Below, one piece after another: positions 1 to 8,963 of a stretch of DNA of 64,000 bases. Under the pieces are notes generated by a model, which saw nothing but the letters and a program-made list of their open reading frames with translations, was not told where the DNA came from and made no database searches. The DNA comes from Streptomyces sp. Je 1-332 (lineage in GTDB: Bacteria > Actinomycetota > Actinomycetes > Streptomycetales > Streptomycetaceae), in assembly GCF_040730185.1 (NCBI RefSeq), contig NZ_CP160402.1, positions 6,262,001-6,326,000 of the forward strand. Reading direction: 5' to 3'. Made by a program: the position numbers and the translations under genes. The stretch's first letter is position 1. The number at the start of each line of letters is the position of its first letter.

Positions 1-503
1 GGGCTGCGGTGCGCCAAGTCGCCCAGGACATACCAAAATTGTTCGACGATGGCTCCACCTTCCCTGCCGGGCACCGCGCGGCCCTCTCCGACTTCTTCGT
101 CTTCGCGGGCATGGGGCCGGTGCTGGTGGACCTGCTGGCCCAGTGGATAGCGCCCGGCGCACCGATCACCACCAATGTGGAGTTCGCCCGTTACGGGACG
201 GACGACTACCTGGGCGAACACTCCGACACGGGCTCCGACACCCTCTTCGTCCTCAACCTCTACCTGGACGAGGCCTACAAGCAGAGCGACGGCGGCGTAC
301 TGGGCTTTCGCAACGAGGAGGGTGAGGAGTTCCTGATGCCCGCGCGGTACAACAGCCTCTCCGTGATGCCGATCCGCCGAGGCTGCGTGCACTGGGTCTC
401 CCCGTGGCGCCGCGACAGCGTCGGCCGCCACACGGTGAGCATCGCCGCGACGCCGACGGCGGATCGGGACGAGACGGCGGAGAAGGCGGTCCGGCATGCC
501 TGA
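1..503 (+). CDS. 2-oxoglutarate/Fe(II)-dependent oxygenase, N-terminus outside window
   Basis: The frame is open back to the first base, so the gene is truncated by the window edge. The visible ~166 residues align with the last two thirds of the protein at 2572-3324, including an LFxDG segment, an FFVFA segment, a NxYLDE segment and a FNSLS/YNSLS segment. An HxD pair (in GEHSDTG) and a distal His (CVHWV) followed by an Arg (GRHTVS) match the Fe(II) and 2-oxoglutarate ligands of the prolyl-hydroxylase-like superfamily. It overlaps the start of the radical SAM gene by 8 bp, so the two are translationally coupled. The role is inferred to be hydroxylation of the cluster's substrate; the substrate itself is unknown. 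Confidence 0.8.
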   Translation, partial: AAVRQVAQDIPKLFDDGSTFPAGHRAALSDFFVFAGMGPVLVDLLAQWIAPGAPITTNVEFARYGTDDYLGEHSDTGSDTLFVLNLYLDEAYKQSDGGVLGFRNEEGEEFLMPARYNSLSVMPIRRGCVHWVSPWRRDSVGRHTVSIAATPTADRDETAEKAVRHA

Positions 504-2481
504 GGCCCCCGTGTTGCTCGGAATGCCCGAGCTGCCCGCCCGGCCCGGAGCGGCGGCGGGTGCCCCGTACTCCGTCGTCCTGAGCTTCCCGCCGCTCGTC
601 GAGCTCAGCTTCGGCCGCTACTTCCCGTCCCTCGCAGTGCTCGGCGGCTTCCTCACCAGCCGCGGCGTCGGCTCCCACCAGTGGGACCTCAATGAGGAGT
701 TCGCCCTGCACCTGCTGGAGCCCGCACACCTGGAGGCCGCCGGGCAGGGCCGTCCGACCGGGATCGAGGGCGACTTCGTCGAGGAGATGAGCGCCGTCGC
801 GGGCCGCTGGCTGAAGGAGGGCCGTGACCAACTGTTCGATGCGGAGGGACGTCACGACTTCGCTTCGGTGACCGGACCCGCGTACCTGCTCACCGCGCTT
901 GCCCGGCCCTACCTCATCGACCCGGAACCGGAGTGGCTGAGCGACCCCTGCCTGCTCGACTCGGACCGCACTCTGGTGTATCGCCGCTACTTCGACAGCC
1001 TCGACCTCGCCGCTCGCATCCCGGCGGACGCCGCCCTCTTCGGGATCTCCCTGCCGATGGGTCCGCAGCTCGTCCCCGGGCTGATCCTGGCCCGCGAGGT
1101 CAAGCGCGTGAGACCCGACATCAAGGTCGTGCTCGGCGGCCCGACGGTGTCGCTGATGGACGATGAACTGCTGACCACCCTGCTGACCGTGCACCGGCAG
1201 ATCGACGCGGTCGTCCGTTACGACGGTGAACTCCCCCTCGCCACATTGTGCAAGCAGGTTGCGCCCGGTGGCGCCTGGCAGCCGACGCTGGTGCCGGGCG
1301 TCTCCGCTCTGACCGGCGAGAACGGTGTCGTGCACGCCTCTCCGGGGCCGGGCCTCCACCCGAACGTACTGCCGCCCGCGGAGTACGACCCGCAACTGCT
1401 GGGCCGTCTCGCCGACGCCGAACTCGGCATCGTGCAGGCGCGCGGCTGCTACTGGGGCAAGTGCGACTACTGCGACTTCGTCGAGCAGTACGACGGAAGC
1501 CCCGCCTACCGGGGCAGGTCAGTGAAGTCCTTCGTCGCGGAAATCGAGCACCAGGTCGACACCCACGGCGTCCGACAGTTCGAGCTGATCACCGAGTCCA
1601 TCCCGCCGGCCTTCTCCCGCCGTTTCTCCCAGGAAGTGCTGGACCGGGGGCTGAACATCTCCTGGAGCTCGTTCGCCATGGTGGACCGGCGGTTCGACGC
1701 CGAGACCCTCGAACTCATGGCCCGGGCCGGCTGCGCGTTCCTCGTCATCGGCATGGAGACCACCAACACGCGTGTGCTGAAGCTGGTCCACAAGTCCGCC
1801 GACCGAGAGGAGAACCTCCGCTTCATCCGGGACGCGCACCGGGCGGGAGTGAACCTGCGGATCAACCTCATCCCCGACCTGCCCTCCACGACACTGACCG
1901 AGGCAATGGAGGCTCTGGACGACATCTCCCAGGTCGCGGAGTGCGTGGAGGCGTTCTCCATCTTCCCCTTCGAAGCCACCCGGTCCTCCGAAGTGGGCCG
2001 CAACCCGGAGAAGTTCGGCCTGGTCGTCGCGGAGAACGCGTCGGGTCTCGCGAACCAGGCCCAGTACGCACTGAACCACCTGGGCAACATCGACCCCGCC
2101 ATGACCGACGAGGAACGCGGTCGGGTCCACCGCACCTACCAAGACTTCGCGATCCGGCACGGCTCCGGGCACATGCGGGAGACGGGTCCAGGCTTCCTGT
2201 CCGAACTGCCGGACGATGACCAGCTGTTCAGGTTCGCCGTCGGCCACCTCGACGTCCTGCCACGCGGCCATGAACTGCTGGTCACTCAGGTGCTGCGGCG
2301 CGAGAGGACCGTCCTGCCGGCCGCCGTGGCATCGCGCCTGACGCCGTGGCTGAGCGGATCGCCCCTCTCACTGCGGGAGCTGACCGAGGTGTTCGGGGAG
2401 GCGGCGGCACACCAGGTGCTGACGGCGCTGATCGAGTCGCGGTTGCTGACGGCCGCTCCGGCGAGGGCCCTCGTCGCGTGA
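496..2481 (+). CDS. B12-binding-type radical SAM enzyme
   Basis: 661 residues starting at an ATG that overlaps the previous stop. The N-terminal ~270 residues have the Rossmann-like pattern of cobalamin-binding radical SAM proteins (FPPL near the start, then GISLPMG and KVVLGGPTVS), though no DxHxxG cobalamin ligand motif is evident. The radical SAM cluster motif is CYWGKCDYC, a CX4CX2C spacing rather than the usual CX3CX2C, similar to the CxWGxxxxC forms in RiPP-maturation C-methyltransferases. The last ~70 residues look like a small winged-helix tail. The family performs C-methylation or other radical chemistry on peptides and small molecules. In this operon, next to an E1 enzyme and peptidases, a peptide substrate is the likeliest inference. 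Confidence 0.85.
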   Translation: MPEAPVLLGMPELPARPGAAAGAPYSVVLSFPPLVELSFGRYFPSLAVLGGFLTSRGVGSHQWDLNEEFALHLLEPAHLEAAGQGRPTGIEGDFVEEMSAVAGRWLKEGRDQLFDAEGRHDFASVTGPAYLLTALARPYLIDPEPEWLSDPCLLDSDRTLVYRRYFDSLDLAARIPADAALFGISLPMGPQLVPGLILAREVKRVRPDIKVVLGGPTVSLMDDELLTTLLTVHRQIDAVVRYDGELPLATLCKQVAPGGAWQPTLVPGVSALTGENGVVHASPGPGLHPNVLPPAEYDPQLLGRLADAELGIVQARGCYWGKCDYCDFVEQYDGSPAYRGRSVKSFVAEIEHQVDTHGVRQFELITESIPPAFSRRFSQEVLDRGLNISWSSFAMVDRRFDAETLELMARAGCAFLVIGMETTNTRVLKLVHKSADREENLRFIRDAHRAGVNLRINLIPDLPSTTLTEAMEALDDISQVAECVEAFSIFPFEATRSSEVGRNPEKFGLVVAENASGLANQAQYALNHLGNIDPAMTDEERGRVHRTYQDFAIRHGSGHMRETGPGFLSELPDDDQLFRFAVGHLDVLPRGHELLVTQVLRRERTVLPAAVASRLTPWLSGSPLSLRELTEVFGEAAAHQVLTALIESRLLTAAPARALVA

Positions 2482-2571
2482 GCCTCCGCCTCCAACCTGC
2501 CCGTACCCCGTACTCAACATCGCGAACGTCCGGGACGCGTCCGACGACCGATTCGACGACCGAGGAGAACC

Positions 2572-3324
2572 ATGACCACGGGTGAGACCCTCCAGCAGCC
2601 TGCGGCCGTCCCGACAGCCGCCGCCCGGCACATCGCCCACGCCCACCTCACCGAAGCGGCCTTGGGCTCCGTACGCGACTGGTACGGAGCGGAACACGCC
2701 ACGCCGCTGCACCTCACCGACTTCCTGGTGCCGGAGCTGGCCACGCGGCTCTCCGCCGCGCTGCGTGCCGTACCCACCTGGGCGCGGCACGCCTCCTTGA
2801 TCGAGAAGGGCCAGGAGCCGACCGAGTACTGGGGAGAGGAGGCGGACACGGCGACGGACGCCACCGCGTCCCAGTTCCGGGTCCCCGACATCCACGAACT
2901 CTTCGCCGACGGCGTCCTGCCGCCGGAACACCGCCGGACTCTGGAGGAGTTCTTCGTCTTCGCCGTCCTTTCCGACACCTTCCGGGACTGGTTGAGGGCC
3001 GGAACGGGCCTGCGCCTGCGCAAGCGCACCGCCATGGAACTGGCCGCCTACCGGAACTCCGACGGGCTCGGCGACCACCAGGACCTCATGCCGGGGCGGG
3101 TGTTCGCCGTCAACTTCTATCTCGACGAGGGCTACCGGGCCGAGCACGGCGGACGGCTGGGCTACCGCAACGGACGGGGCGAGGAGTTCCGTGCCGCACC
3201 GCTCTTCAACAGCCTTTCCATCATCCCGATCCGCGAGGACTGCTGGCACTGGGTCGAACCCTTCAGCGGTGACCGGGTCGGCCGGTACACCATCGCCATG
3301 GCGCAACACCTGGAGGAGAGCTGA
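2572..3324 (+). CDS. 2-oxoglutarate/Fe(II)-dependent oxygenase, full length
   Basis: 250 residues. GAGGAG lies 5 bp before the ATG. The core fold motif is H-Q-D in GDHQDLMPG, then NFYLDEGY, and a distal His in DCWHWVEP followed by an Arg in VGRYTIA. This gives a complete facial triad and 2-oxoglutarate anchor. It is a clear paralogue of the truncated first gene and shows what that gene has lost: about 95 N-terminal residues. Having two non-identical copies in one operon suggests two successive oxidations or oxidation at two sites. No precursor-like small ORF with an obvious start is seen in the 90 bp between this gene and the radical SAM gene. Confidence 0.85.
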   Translation: MTTGETLQQPAAVPTAAARHIAHAHLTEAALGSVRDWYGAEHATPLHLTDFLVPELATRLSAALRAVPTWARHASLIEKGQEPTEYWGEEADTATDATASQFRVPDIHELFADGVLPPEHRRTLEEFFVFAVLSDTFRDWLRAGTGLRLRKRTAMELAAYRNSDGLGDHQDLMPGRVFAVNFYLDEGYRAEHGGRLGYRNGRGEEFRAAPLFNSLSIIPIREDCWHWVEPFSGDRVGRYTIAMAQHLEES

Positions 3325-3362
3325 CCCGGGAACGGCGCGGTACGGTACGGCTGATCCCTGCG

Positions 3363-4376
3363 GTGGCCGTCCAGGAGACCGCGCGGGAGACGCTGTTGAG
3401 CCTGGGGGACCGTCTCCTGCGCATCCAGGGGGCCACCCTCCAGGCTCCGCTGCGCGACGCCCTGCGGAGCCTGCGCCGGGGCACCGACGCCGAGGCGCTG
3501 GCCGATGCCTGGGGGCGGAAGGAGGCCACCGCCCTGCTCACGGAGCTCGACGCCCTCGGCTGGCTGACGTCCGAACCCCGCGACGCGCTGGGCGAGTTCG
3601 CGGGCGAGACGTACCAGCGGCAGCTGGATTACCTGGGCCTGTTCACCCCGGACACGGCCGCCGCGCAGCGTCGGCTGTTGTCCGCCCGAGTGGGCATCCT
3701 CGGACTGGGCGGACTGGGCGGGATCGTGGCCCAGCACCTGGTGGCCGCCGGGATCTGCACTTTCCGTCTCGTCGACCACGACACGGTGGCCCGGCACAAC
3801 CTCAATCGGCAGTTCACGTACGGTCCGTCGGACGTGGGCAGCCCCAAGGCCGACACACTGGCCCGGTACCTGCGGACGATGCGTCCGGACGTGGACGTCA
3901 CCACCCATCGGCGGCGGATCACCGACGTGGCCGGCCTGGAGGCGGTGTTCGGTCCTCGCCGGAGTCTCGACCTGCTGATCATCGCCGCGGATTCGCCTCC
4001 CGGGCTCCCGGACACGGTCGCGCGCTGGGCGTCCGGAACGGGAACCCCGTTCACCATGGGGGCCGTTGGCGTGGGGGTGGGCTTCTGGGGTCCGCTCGTC
4101 GATCCGGCCCACGGCGGCTGCTGGACCTGTTTCGAGCGGGACCGGCGGGCGGCACTGACCGCACGGGAGCGCCTGATCGAGGACCACTCGGCGGACCCCG
4201 CTCCCTTCTCCTTCGGCCCCAGCAATACCGCTGTCGCGGCCATGCTCGCGCATGACATGATCCAGTTCCTGTGCGGTGAGAGGTGTCCCACCGTGGGTCG
4301 GCGGGCGGCACTGGACTTCGCACGACAGCGCATCACTCACACCACAGAGAGTACGTGCACGTGTCAGACGATCTGA
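3363..4376 (+). CDS. MccB-like E1 adenylating enzyme (ThiF/MoeB fold)
   Basis: 337 residues, GTG start; no strong Shine-Dalgarno and no better in-frame start between it and the previous stop. Residues 1-105 form a small alpha/beta N-terminal domain like the peptide-clamp region of MccB and related RiPP E1 enzymes. QRQLDYLG then leads into the nucleotide-binding glycine loop GLGGLGG (residues 114-120), and VDHDTVARHNLNRQF carries the conserved Asp and Asn/Arg of ThiF proteins. One CXXC (C253, C256) and a C-terminal CTC could bind zinc. Unlike housekeeping MoeB/ThiF it sits with oxygenases, an exporter and peptidases. Family knowledge suggests it adenylates a peptide C-terminus, or an Asn/Glu side chain, for cyclisation or P-N bond chemistry; the exact reaction is not predictable. 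Confidence 0.8.
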   Translation: MAVQETARETLLSLGDRLLRIQGATLQAPLRDALRSLRRGTDAEALADAWGRKEATALLTELDALGWLTSEPRDALGEFAGETYQRQLDYLGLFTPDTAAAQRRLLSARVGILGLGGLGGIVAQHLVAAGICTFRLVDHDTVARHNLNRQFTYGPSDVGSPKADTLARYLRTMRPDVDVTTHRRRITDVAGLEAVFGPRRSLDLLIIAADSPPGLPDTVARWASGTGTPFTMGAVGVGVGFWGPLVDPAHGGCWTCFERDRRAALTARERLIEDHSADPAPFSFGPSNTAVAAMLAHDMIQFLCGERCPTVGRRAALDFARQRITHTTESTCTCQTI

Positions 4377-5917
4377 TAGCCGAACCACAGGCCGAGAAAC
4401 CTCGTGCGGCCGAGAAGCCTCGTGCGGCCAAGAAGCAGAAGCCCTTCAAGGGCACCGGGTTCCTGCGCCTGTGGACGGGAGAATCCGTCTCGCTCGTCGG
4501 GACCGAGATCACCTTCATGGCTATGGGCATCATCGCCGTGACCACTCTGGCCGCAACTCCATGGCAAATGGGCCTACTTGAAGCCGCCGAGTCGGCGGCC
4601 GTACTGCTGCTGGGGCTCTCGGCCGGAGTGTGGGCGGACCGGTACGAACGCCGACGCATCATGCTGGTCGCGAACCTGGCGCGCAGTGTGCTCGTGCTGA
4701 TCGTTCCGGTGCTGTTCTGGCTGGATCTGCTCACCATGGGAGCGCTGTACGCCGTCGTCTTCCTCGTCGGAGCGCTGAGCCTGCTGTTCGACAGCGCCAT
4801 GTCCGCGTACCTGCCCAGGCTGCTGCCGCGGAGCCAGCTGGAGCGGGCCAACTCGTGGATGGAAGGCAGCGCTTCGGTTGGCATGGTCGCGGGGCCGGGC
4901 CTCGCCGGCCTCCTCGTGCAGATCGTGAGCGCACCGATCGCCCTGATCGTCGACAGCGTCAGCTATCTGGTCAGCTACGCGACGCTGTCCCGCCTCCCGA
5001 AGGCCCCGCCCTCGGAGGATCCGGCCGACCCGGCGGAGGACGCCGAGGAGGTCAAGGCGGTCAAGGCGGACAAGGGCACGGACGGAACCGCCGCGTCCGA
5101 CAGGACCGTCGGGCCCGCACACGAGACCCGACCCGCGCGGGCCGAGACCGTGCCCGTGCCCGTGCCCGCGTCCGTGGGGGAACAGCGGGAAGCGCCTGCC
5201 GTCCCGCCTCAGGAGACCCACCGCGCGCAGGTCCTCAAGGGGCTGCGCGTATTGCGTCACGACCCCGTTCAGCGACCGATGACGCTCGCCGCCGCGCACT
5301 TCAACATCTTCCACTCGATGTTCTTCGCGGTGAACGTCCTGTTCCTCCTGCGAGTCCTCGACTTCAGCCCCGGTCTGCTGGGCGCCACCAGCATGGCGGG
5401 AGGTGTCGCCGGACTGGTCGGTGCCTCCTGCACCCCCTTCCTCACCCGGAAGCTCGGCCAGGGGCCCGCGCTGATCGTGGTGTACGCCGTCCCGGGGCTG
5501 GCCGCGGTCCTGGTGCCGCTCTCGGCGGGTACCGGGCGGGCGCTCGCCGTCGTGCTGGTGTCCGTCTCGACGTTCGTCTACACCTTCGCGGTCGTGGTCA
5601 ACCTCGTCATCAGCGACACCGTCAAGCAGACGCTCGTACCAGACCACCTGCTGGGCCGGGTCACCGCCTCTACGCGCTTCATCAGCTGGGGCGTCCAACC
5701 GGTCGGCGCGCTCCTCGGCGGCTGGCTCGGCACCCGGTTCGGCCTGGTCGAGGTGATGGTGACGGCCTCCATCGGCCTGTCCGCCTCGGCGCTCTGGCCT
5801 CTGCTCAGCCCCGTGCGCAGGCTCATCACCCTGCCCGACGACGAATCCGACGACGACACGCTTACGGCGGACGAGGCGGACACCGAACCAGGCGAAGGAA
5901 CCGGCAGGAGCGTCTGA
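4361..5917 (+). CDS. MFS exporter of the EntS-like (MFS_3) type
   Basis: About 518 residues from the GTG at 4361, which overlaps the E1 gene by 16 bp. An upstream in-frame ATG at 4283 would lie deep inside the E1 gene and add a His-rich stretch with no membrane helix, so it is less likely. FLRLWTGESVSLVGTEIT begins the first helix, and ADRYERRR is the loop 2-3 signature of major facilitator transporters. Between the two six-helix halves there is an unusually long, charged, low-complexity cytoplasmic loop at about residues 200-290, rich in D/E/K then P/V. As the only transporter in the operon it is the probable product exporter or self-immunity pump. Confidence 0.85.
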   Translation: MSDDLIAEPQAEKPRAAEKPRAAKKQKPFKGTGFLRLWTGESVSLVGTEITFMAMGIIAVTTLAATPWQMGLLEAAESAAVLLLGLSAGVWADRYERRRIMLVANLARSVLVLIVPVLFWLDLLTMGALYAVVFLVGALSLLFDSAMSAYLPRLLPRSQLERANSWMEGSASVGMVAGPGLAGLLVQIVSAPIALIVDSVSYLVSYATLSRLPKAPPSEDPADPAEDAEEVKAVKADKGTDGTAASDRTVGPAHETRPARAETVPVPVPASVGEQREAPAVPPQETHRAQVLKGLRVLRHDPVQRPMTLAAAHFNIFHSMFFAVNVLFLLRVLDFSPGLLGATSMAGGVAGLVGASCTPFLTRKLGQGPALIVVYAVPGLAAVLVPLSAGTGRALAVVLVSVSTFVYTFAVVVNLVISDTVKQTLVPDHLLGRVTASTRFISWGVQPVGALLGGWLGTRFGLVEVMVTASIGLSASALWPLLSPVRRLITLPDDESDDDTLTADEADTEPGEGTGRSV

Positions 5918-5951
5918 GCCGAGCGGAACCGACCCACGACAGGAGCCGCAC

Positions 5952-7232
5952 GTGCCCTTGAACCCTGAAGTCCGTACGCTTCCGGGCGGACTGAGGCTGA
6001 TCGTCTCCAGGGATGACACGGCTCCGGTCGTGTCCGTCTGCCTCTGGCTCCCGGTCGGTTCCCGCGACGACCCCGCCGGAAAGACGGGACTGGCCCACCT
6101 CTTCGAGCACTTGATGTTCCAGGGCTCGACGCACGTCCCGGCGAACGGGCACACCGCGGCTATTGAGGACTGCGGAGGATTCACCAATGCCTCCACGGGC
6201 TTCGAACGCACCACCTTCTACTCGGTCGTCCCGGCGGGAATGCTGGAACTGGTGCTGTGGCTGGAGGCGGACCGACTGGGCGGCATGCTGGACGCCCTCG
6301 GCCCCGAGAGCCTCGACAACCAGCGCGACGTCGTCCTCAACGAACGCCGCGAGCGTTACGACAACGTGGCGTACGGGACGGGCTGGGAACAGCTCCTCAC
6401 CATGTCCTTCCCTCCGGGGCTCCCCTTTCGCGACCTGCCCGCGGGACGCCCCGAGGACCTGGCGACCGTGACGGAAGACGACTGCCGTGCCTTCTTCCGC
6501 CGCCACTACCGGCCGGACCGGGCACTGCTCTGCGTGGTCGGCGACGTCGATCCCGATGCGGTGGCCGCACTGGTGGAACGCCATTTCGGGCATCTGCCGC
6601 CACCCCCGGCCGAGGTCACCCCGGCGGCGCGGCCCGGATGTGCGCGGCCACCGGCCGAGGCGCGGCGGCGCAGTGCCGAGAGGGTGCCTGCCCCGGCCTT
6701 CATGGCCGCGTACCAGCTTCCCCCGCACGGCGAACCGGCCGGGGAGGCCGCCGACCTGGCGGTCACCCTCCTCGGCGGCATGAGCAGCAGGGGGCTCCAT
6801 CACCGGCTGGTGCGCGGCGACCAGCTCGCGCACCGGGCCAGGGCCTCGTTGATGCCGCTGTACGCGGCACCCTCCCTGTGCAGGCTCGACGTGCGTGCCC
6901 TCCCCGGAGCCGATCTCGCCCTGGTCGAGAAGACGGTGGACGAGGAGACGGAGCGGCTCGTCGGGACGGGCGTGACCGCAACGGCGCTGAAGGGTGCCCA
7001 GGCGCAACTGCGCCGCGACTGGCTGGACCGGCTCGCCCATCCCGGCAGCCGGGCCGAGGAGTTGTGCGCCCAGGAGGCGTACCTCGGAAACGCGGCCGGG
7101 GTCGACGGACGGCTGGAGCGGCTTTCGGCGATCACCATCGACGAGGTGCGTAGCGCGGCTTCCACGTACCTCACGCCGGGGAACCGTGCGGTCCTGACGT
7201 ACGAGCAGTACGAGGACGGAGCACCCCTGTGA
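5952..7232 (+). CDS. M16 family zinc metallopeptidase, catalytic subunit
   Basis: 426 residues, GTG start with an AGGAG 8 bp upstream. The inverted zinc motif HLFEH (HXXEH) is intact within GLAHLFEHLMFQG. The third ligand fits the Glu in VVLNERRERYDN, about 75 residues later. This subunit lacks the RxxxxY-type C-terminal substrate motif found in the partner. M16B enzymes work as heterodimers that enclose small unfolded peptides, as with AlbE/AlbF in subtilosin or PqqF/PqqG in PQQ synthesis. The expected role here is removal of a leader or trimming of the modified peptide. It ends with a 4-bp GTGA overlap with the next gene. Confidence 0.9.
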   Translation: MPLNPEVRTLPGGLRLIVSRDDTAPVVSVCLWLPVGSRDDPAGKTGLAHLFEHLMFQGSTHVPANGHTAAIEDCGGFTNASTGFERTTFYSVVPAGMLELVLWLEADRLGGMLDALGPESLDNQRDVVLNERRERYDNVAYGTGWEQLLTMSFPPGLPFRDLPAGRPEDLATVTEDDCRAFFRRHYRPDRALLCVVGDVDPDAVAALVERHFGHLPPPPAEVTPAARPGCARPPAEARRRSAERVPAPAFMAAYQLPPHGEPAGEAADLAVTLLGGMSSRGLHHRLVRGDQLAHRARASLMPLYAAPSLCRLDVRALPGADLALVEKTVDEETERLVGTGVTATALKGAQAQLRRDWLDRLAHPGSRAEELCAQEAYLGNAAGVDGRLERLSAITIDEVRSAASTYLTPGNRAVLTYEQYEDGAPL

Positions 7233-8617
7233 ATCCCGAATCTGCCACCGTTCCGGCGCTCCCGGCACGACCCCGTCCGCCCCGCCCTGCCCTGCTGCGG
7301 GCCAAGCCCTGGCGGTTTCCCACCGTCCACCACGCCGAGCTGGCCAACGGCCTCACCCTGCACACCTGCCACCGGCCTGGTCAGGAGGTGCTGAGCATCG
7401 AGATCGTCATCGGTGTCCCCCTCGCGGTCGAACCGCGTGAGCTGGAAGGCATCATGGGCATCACGACCAGGGCCCTCGCGGAGGGCACCCCGGCACTGGC
7501 CTCGCTCGACTTCATCCAGGAGCTGGAGCATTGCGGGGCCACCCTGGGGGCGGGGGCGGAGCACGCGGGCATGCGTGTCACTCTCGACGTCCCCGGCACC
7601 CTGGCCGAACGAGCCCTCTGCCTGGTGGTGGCCGCGTTGCGCGAGCCGCTGTTCCCGCACCGGGCGATCAGCCGGCTGGCCAGGTCGCAGGCCGCCGCCC
7701 ACCGGCGCCATCTCGCGGATCCCGAGCGTCGGGCGTCCCTCGAAATACACCGCGCCCTCTTCGACTGCCGGGATCGGCGTTCCCGGCCCGCGCTCGGTGA
7801 CGCCGAGTCCGTGCTGCGGGTGGACCGGGACACCGTGGTCGATTTCCACGCACAGTACGCCCGGCCGGGAGCGACCACCGTGGTCGTCGCCGGGGACCTG
7901 GCCCGGTTCGATGTCGAGGCGATGCTGCACAGGGTCCTCGGCGGCTGGGAGGGCGATCCGTACGTCGTTGCGGTGCCGCAGACTCCACCGGTCCCCGAAG
8001 TGCCGGGTGTCGTCCTGGTCGACCGGCCGGGCGCGGTCCAGACGCGACTCGTGCTAGGCAGGGTCGCGCCAGGTGCCGCGGACCCGGCCTGGGACGCGAT
8101 GCTGATCGGCAACCATTGCCTGGGCGGCTCGGTCAACGCACGTCTCGACAGGGTGCTGCGCGAGCGGAAGGGCTACACGTACGGTTTCCACAGCCGGCTG
8201 GTCGGGGTGGTCGACCACTGTCTGGCGGTGGTGACGGGCGCGGTGGAGACTTCCGTCACCAGCGCGGCCCTTACAGACATCGGGACGATCCTGGGCGCGT
8301 TGGCGCGGGAGGGCCTCACTGATGCCGAGCACCGGGCCGCGCTCGCACAGATCGTCGACGCGGCTCCTTTGCGCTACCTCGTCCCCGCCAACGTCGCCGA
8401 GGAGATCGCCATGATGGTGCTCGACGGGCGCGACCCGACGGATCTCAGCGACGTGTTCCCACGGGCGGCGGAGGTCACTGCGGCGGAGGCGTCGGCGGCG
8501 CTGCGCTCCGCCTTCCCGCCGCACCCCGTGGCAACTGTGGCGGTCGGTGACGCGTCGCGCATCGAAAACGGGATACGGGAGTGCGCCGAGGCCCCCGTCA
8601 CAGTCCTGCGCAGCTAG
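7229..8617 (+). CDS. M16 family peptidase, non-catalytic partner subunit
   Basis: 462 residues, start codon overlapping the previous stop (GTGA). The M16 fold is recognisable, for example TRALAEGT, FIQELEHCGATLGAGA and the C-terminal LGGSVNARLDRVLRERKGYTYG. The zinc HXXEH motif is absent: the equivalent region reads GIMGITTRALAEGT. It does carry the R...GYTYG motif (R and Y that position substrate in M16 dimers). The pair therefore divides its active site between two chains, the standard M16B heterodimer arrangement. It is the last gene of the operon; the downstream strand is non-coding for several hundred bases. Confidence 0.88.
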   Translation: MNPESATVPALPARPRPPRPALLRAKPWRFPTVHHAELANGLTLHTCHRPGQEVLSIEIVIGVPLAVEPRELEGIMGITTRALAEGTPALASLDFIQELEHCGATLGAGAEHAGMRVTLDVPGTLAERALCLVVAALREPLFPHRAISRLARSQAAAHRRHLADPERRASLEIHRALFDCRDRRSRPALGDAESVLRVDRDTVVDFHAQYARPGATTVVVAGDLARFDVEAMLHRVLGGWEGDPYVVAVPQTPPVPEVPGVVLVDRPGAVQTRLVLGRVAPGAADPAWDAMLIGNHCLGGSVNARLDRVLRERKGYTYGFHSRLVGVVDHCLAVVTGAVETSVTSAALTDIGTILGALAREGLTDAEHRAALAQIVDAAPLRYLVPANVAEEIAMMVLDGRDPTDLSDVFPRAAEVTAAEASAALRSAFPPHPVATVAVGDASRIENGIRECAEAPVTVLRS

Positions 8618-8963
8618 CCCAGCGAGGTGAAGGGGCCCCGCTTACCGACGCGGGTCGTCGTGGGGGCGAGGTGGAGGTCGTCGGCATCCGGGCGGCACCT
8701 CGCAGGCTCCCCGGGCTGCGTGGCCGAGCGTCAAGGTGGGGCTTGAGTTCCTTAGGTGCCCCGCGCTCCCGGTGTGGCGGCGCCGCAGAGCTACTGGTCC
8801 GTTATAGACCCCAAGGAGTCTGGTCGGGAAGTGCTATTCCTCGGCGAGAAGCGAACTTACGTATGCGGCGGTCGTTCGGCGCTCACCTCCCGACCCCAGA
8901 AGGACCGGGATGGTTCCGAGCCCGCTGCCCCGCTGCCCCGCGGTCCGCGCGCCGACGTACGTG
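8618..8963. other. Intergenic stretch without a convincing gene
   Basis: About 345 bp separate the peptidase operon from a minus-strand gene. The part from about 8745 to 8900 is visibly less GC-rich than its surroundings. A plus-strand open frame from the GTG at 8756 begins with plausible composition (WSVIDPKESGREVLFLGEKR) but runs into the antisense of the next gene with low-complexity sequence, so it may be a fragment of a former gene rather than a working one. No terminator with a clear stem was found. Confidence 0.4.

Noticed and set aside
3363..4376. Housekeeping MoeB/ThiF
   Set aside because: No thiamine or molybdopterin genes nearby, an MccB-like N-terminal domain, and a biosynthetic operon context.
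8700..8760. tRNA-like stretch (GTGGCCGAGCGTCAAGG)
   Set aside because: Only the D-arm resembles a Leu/Ser tRNA; no acceptor stem, anticodon arm or T-loop pairing follows.
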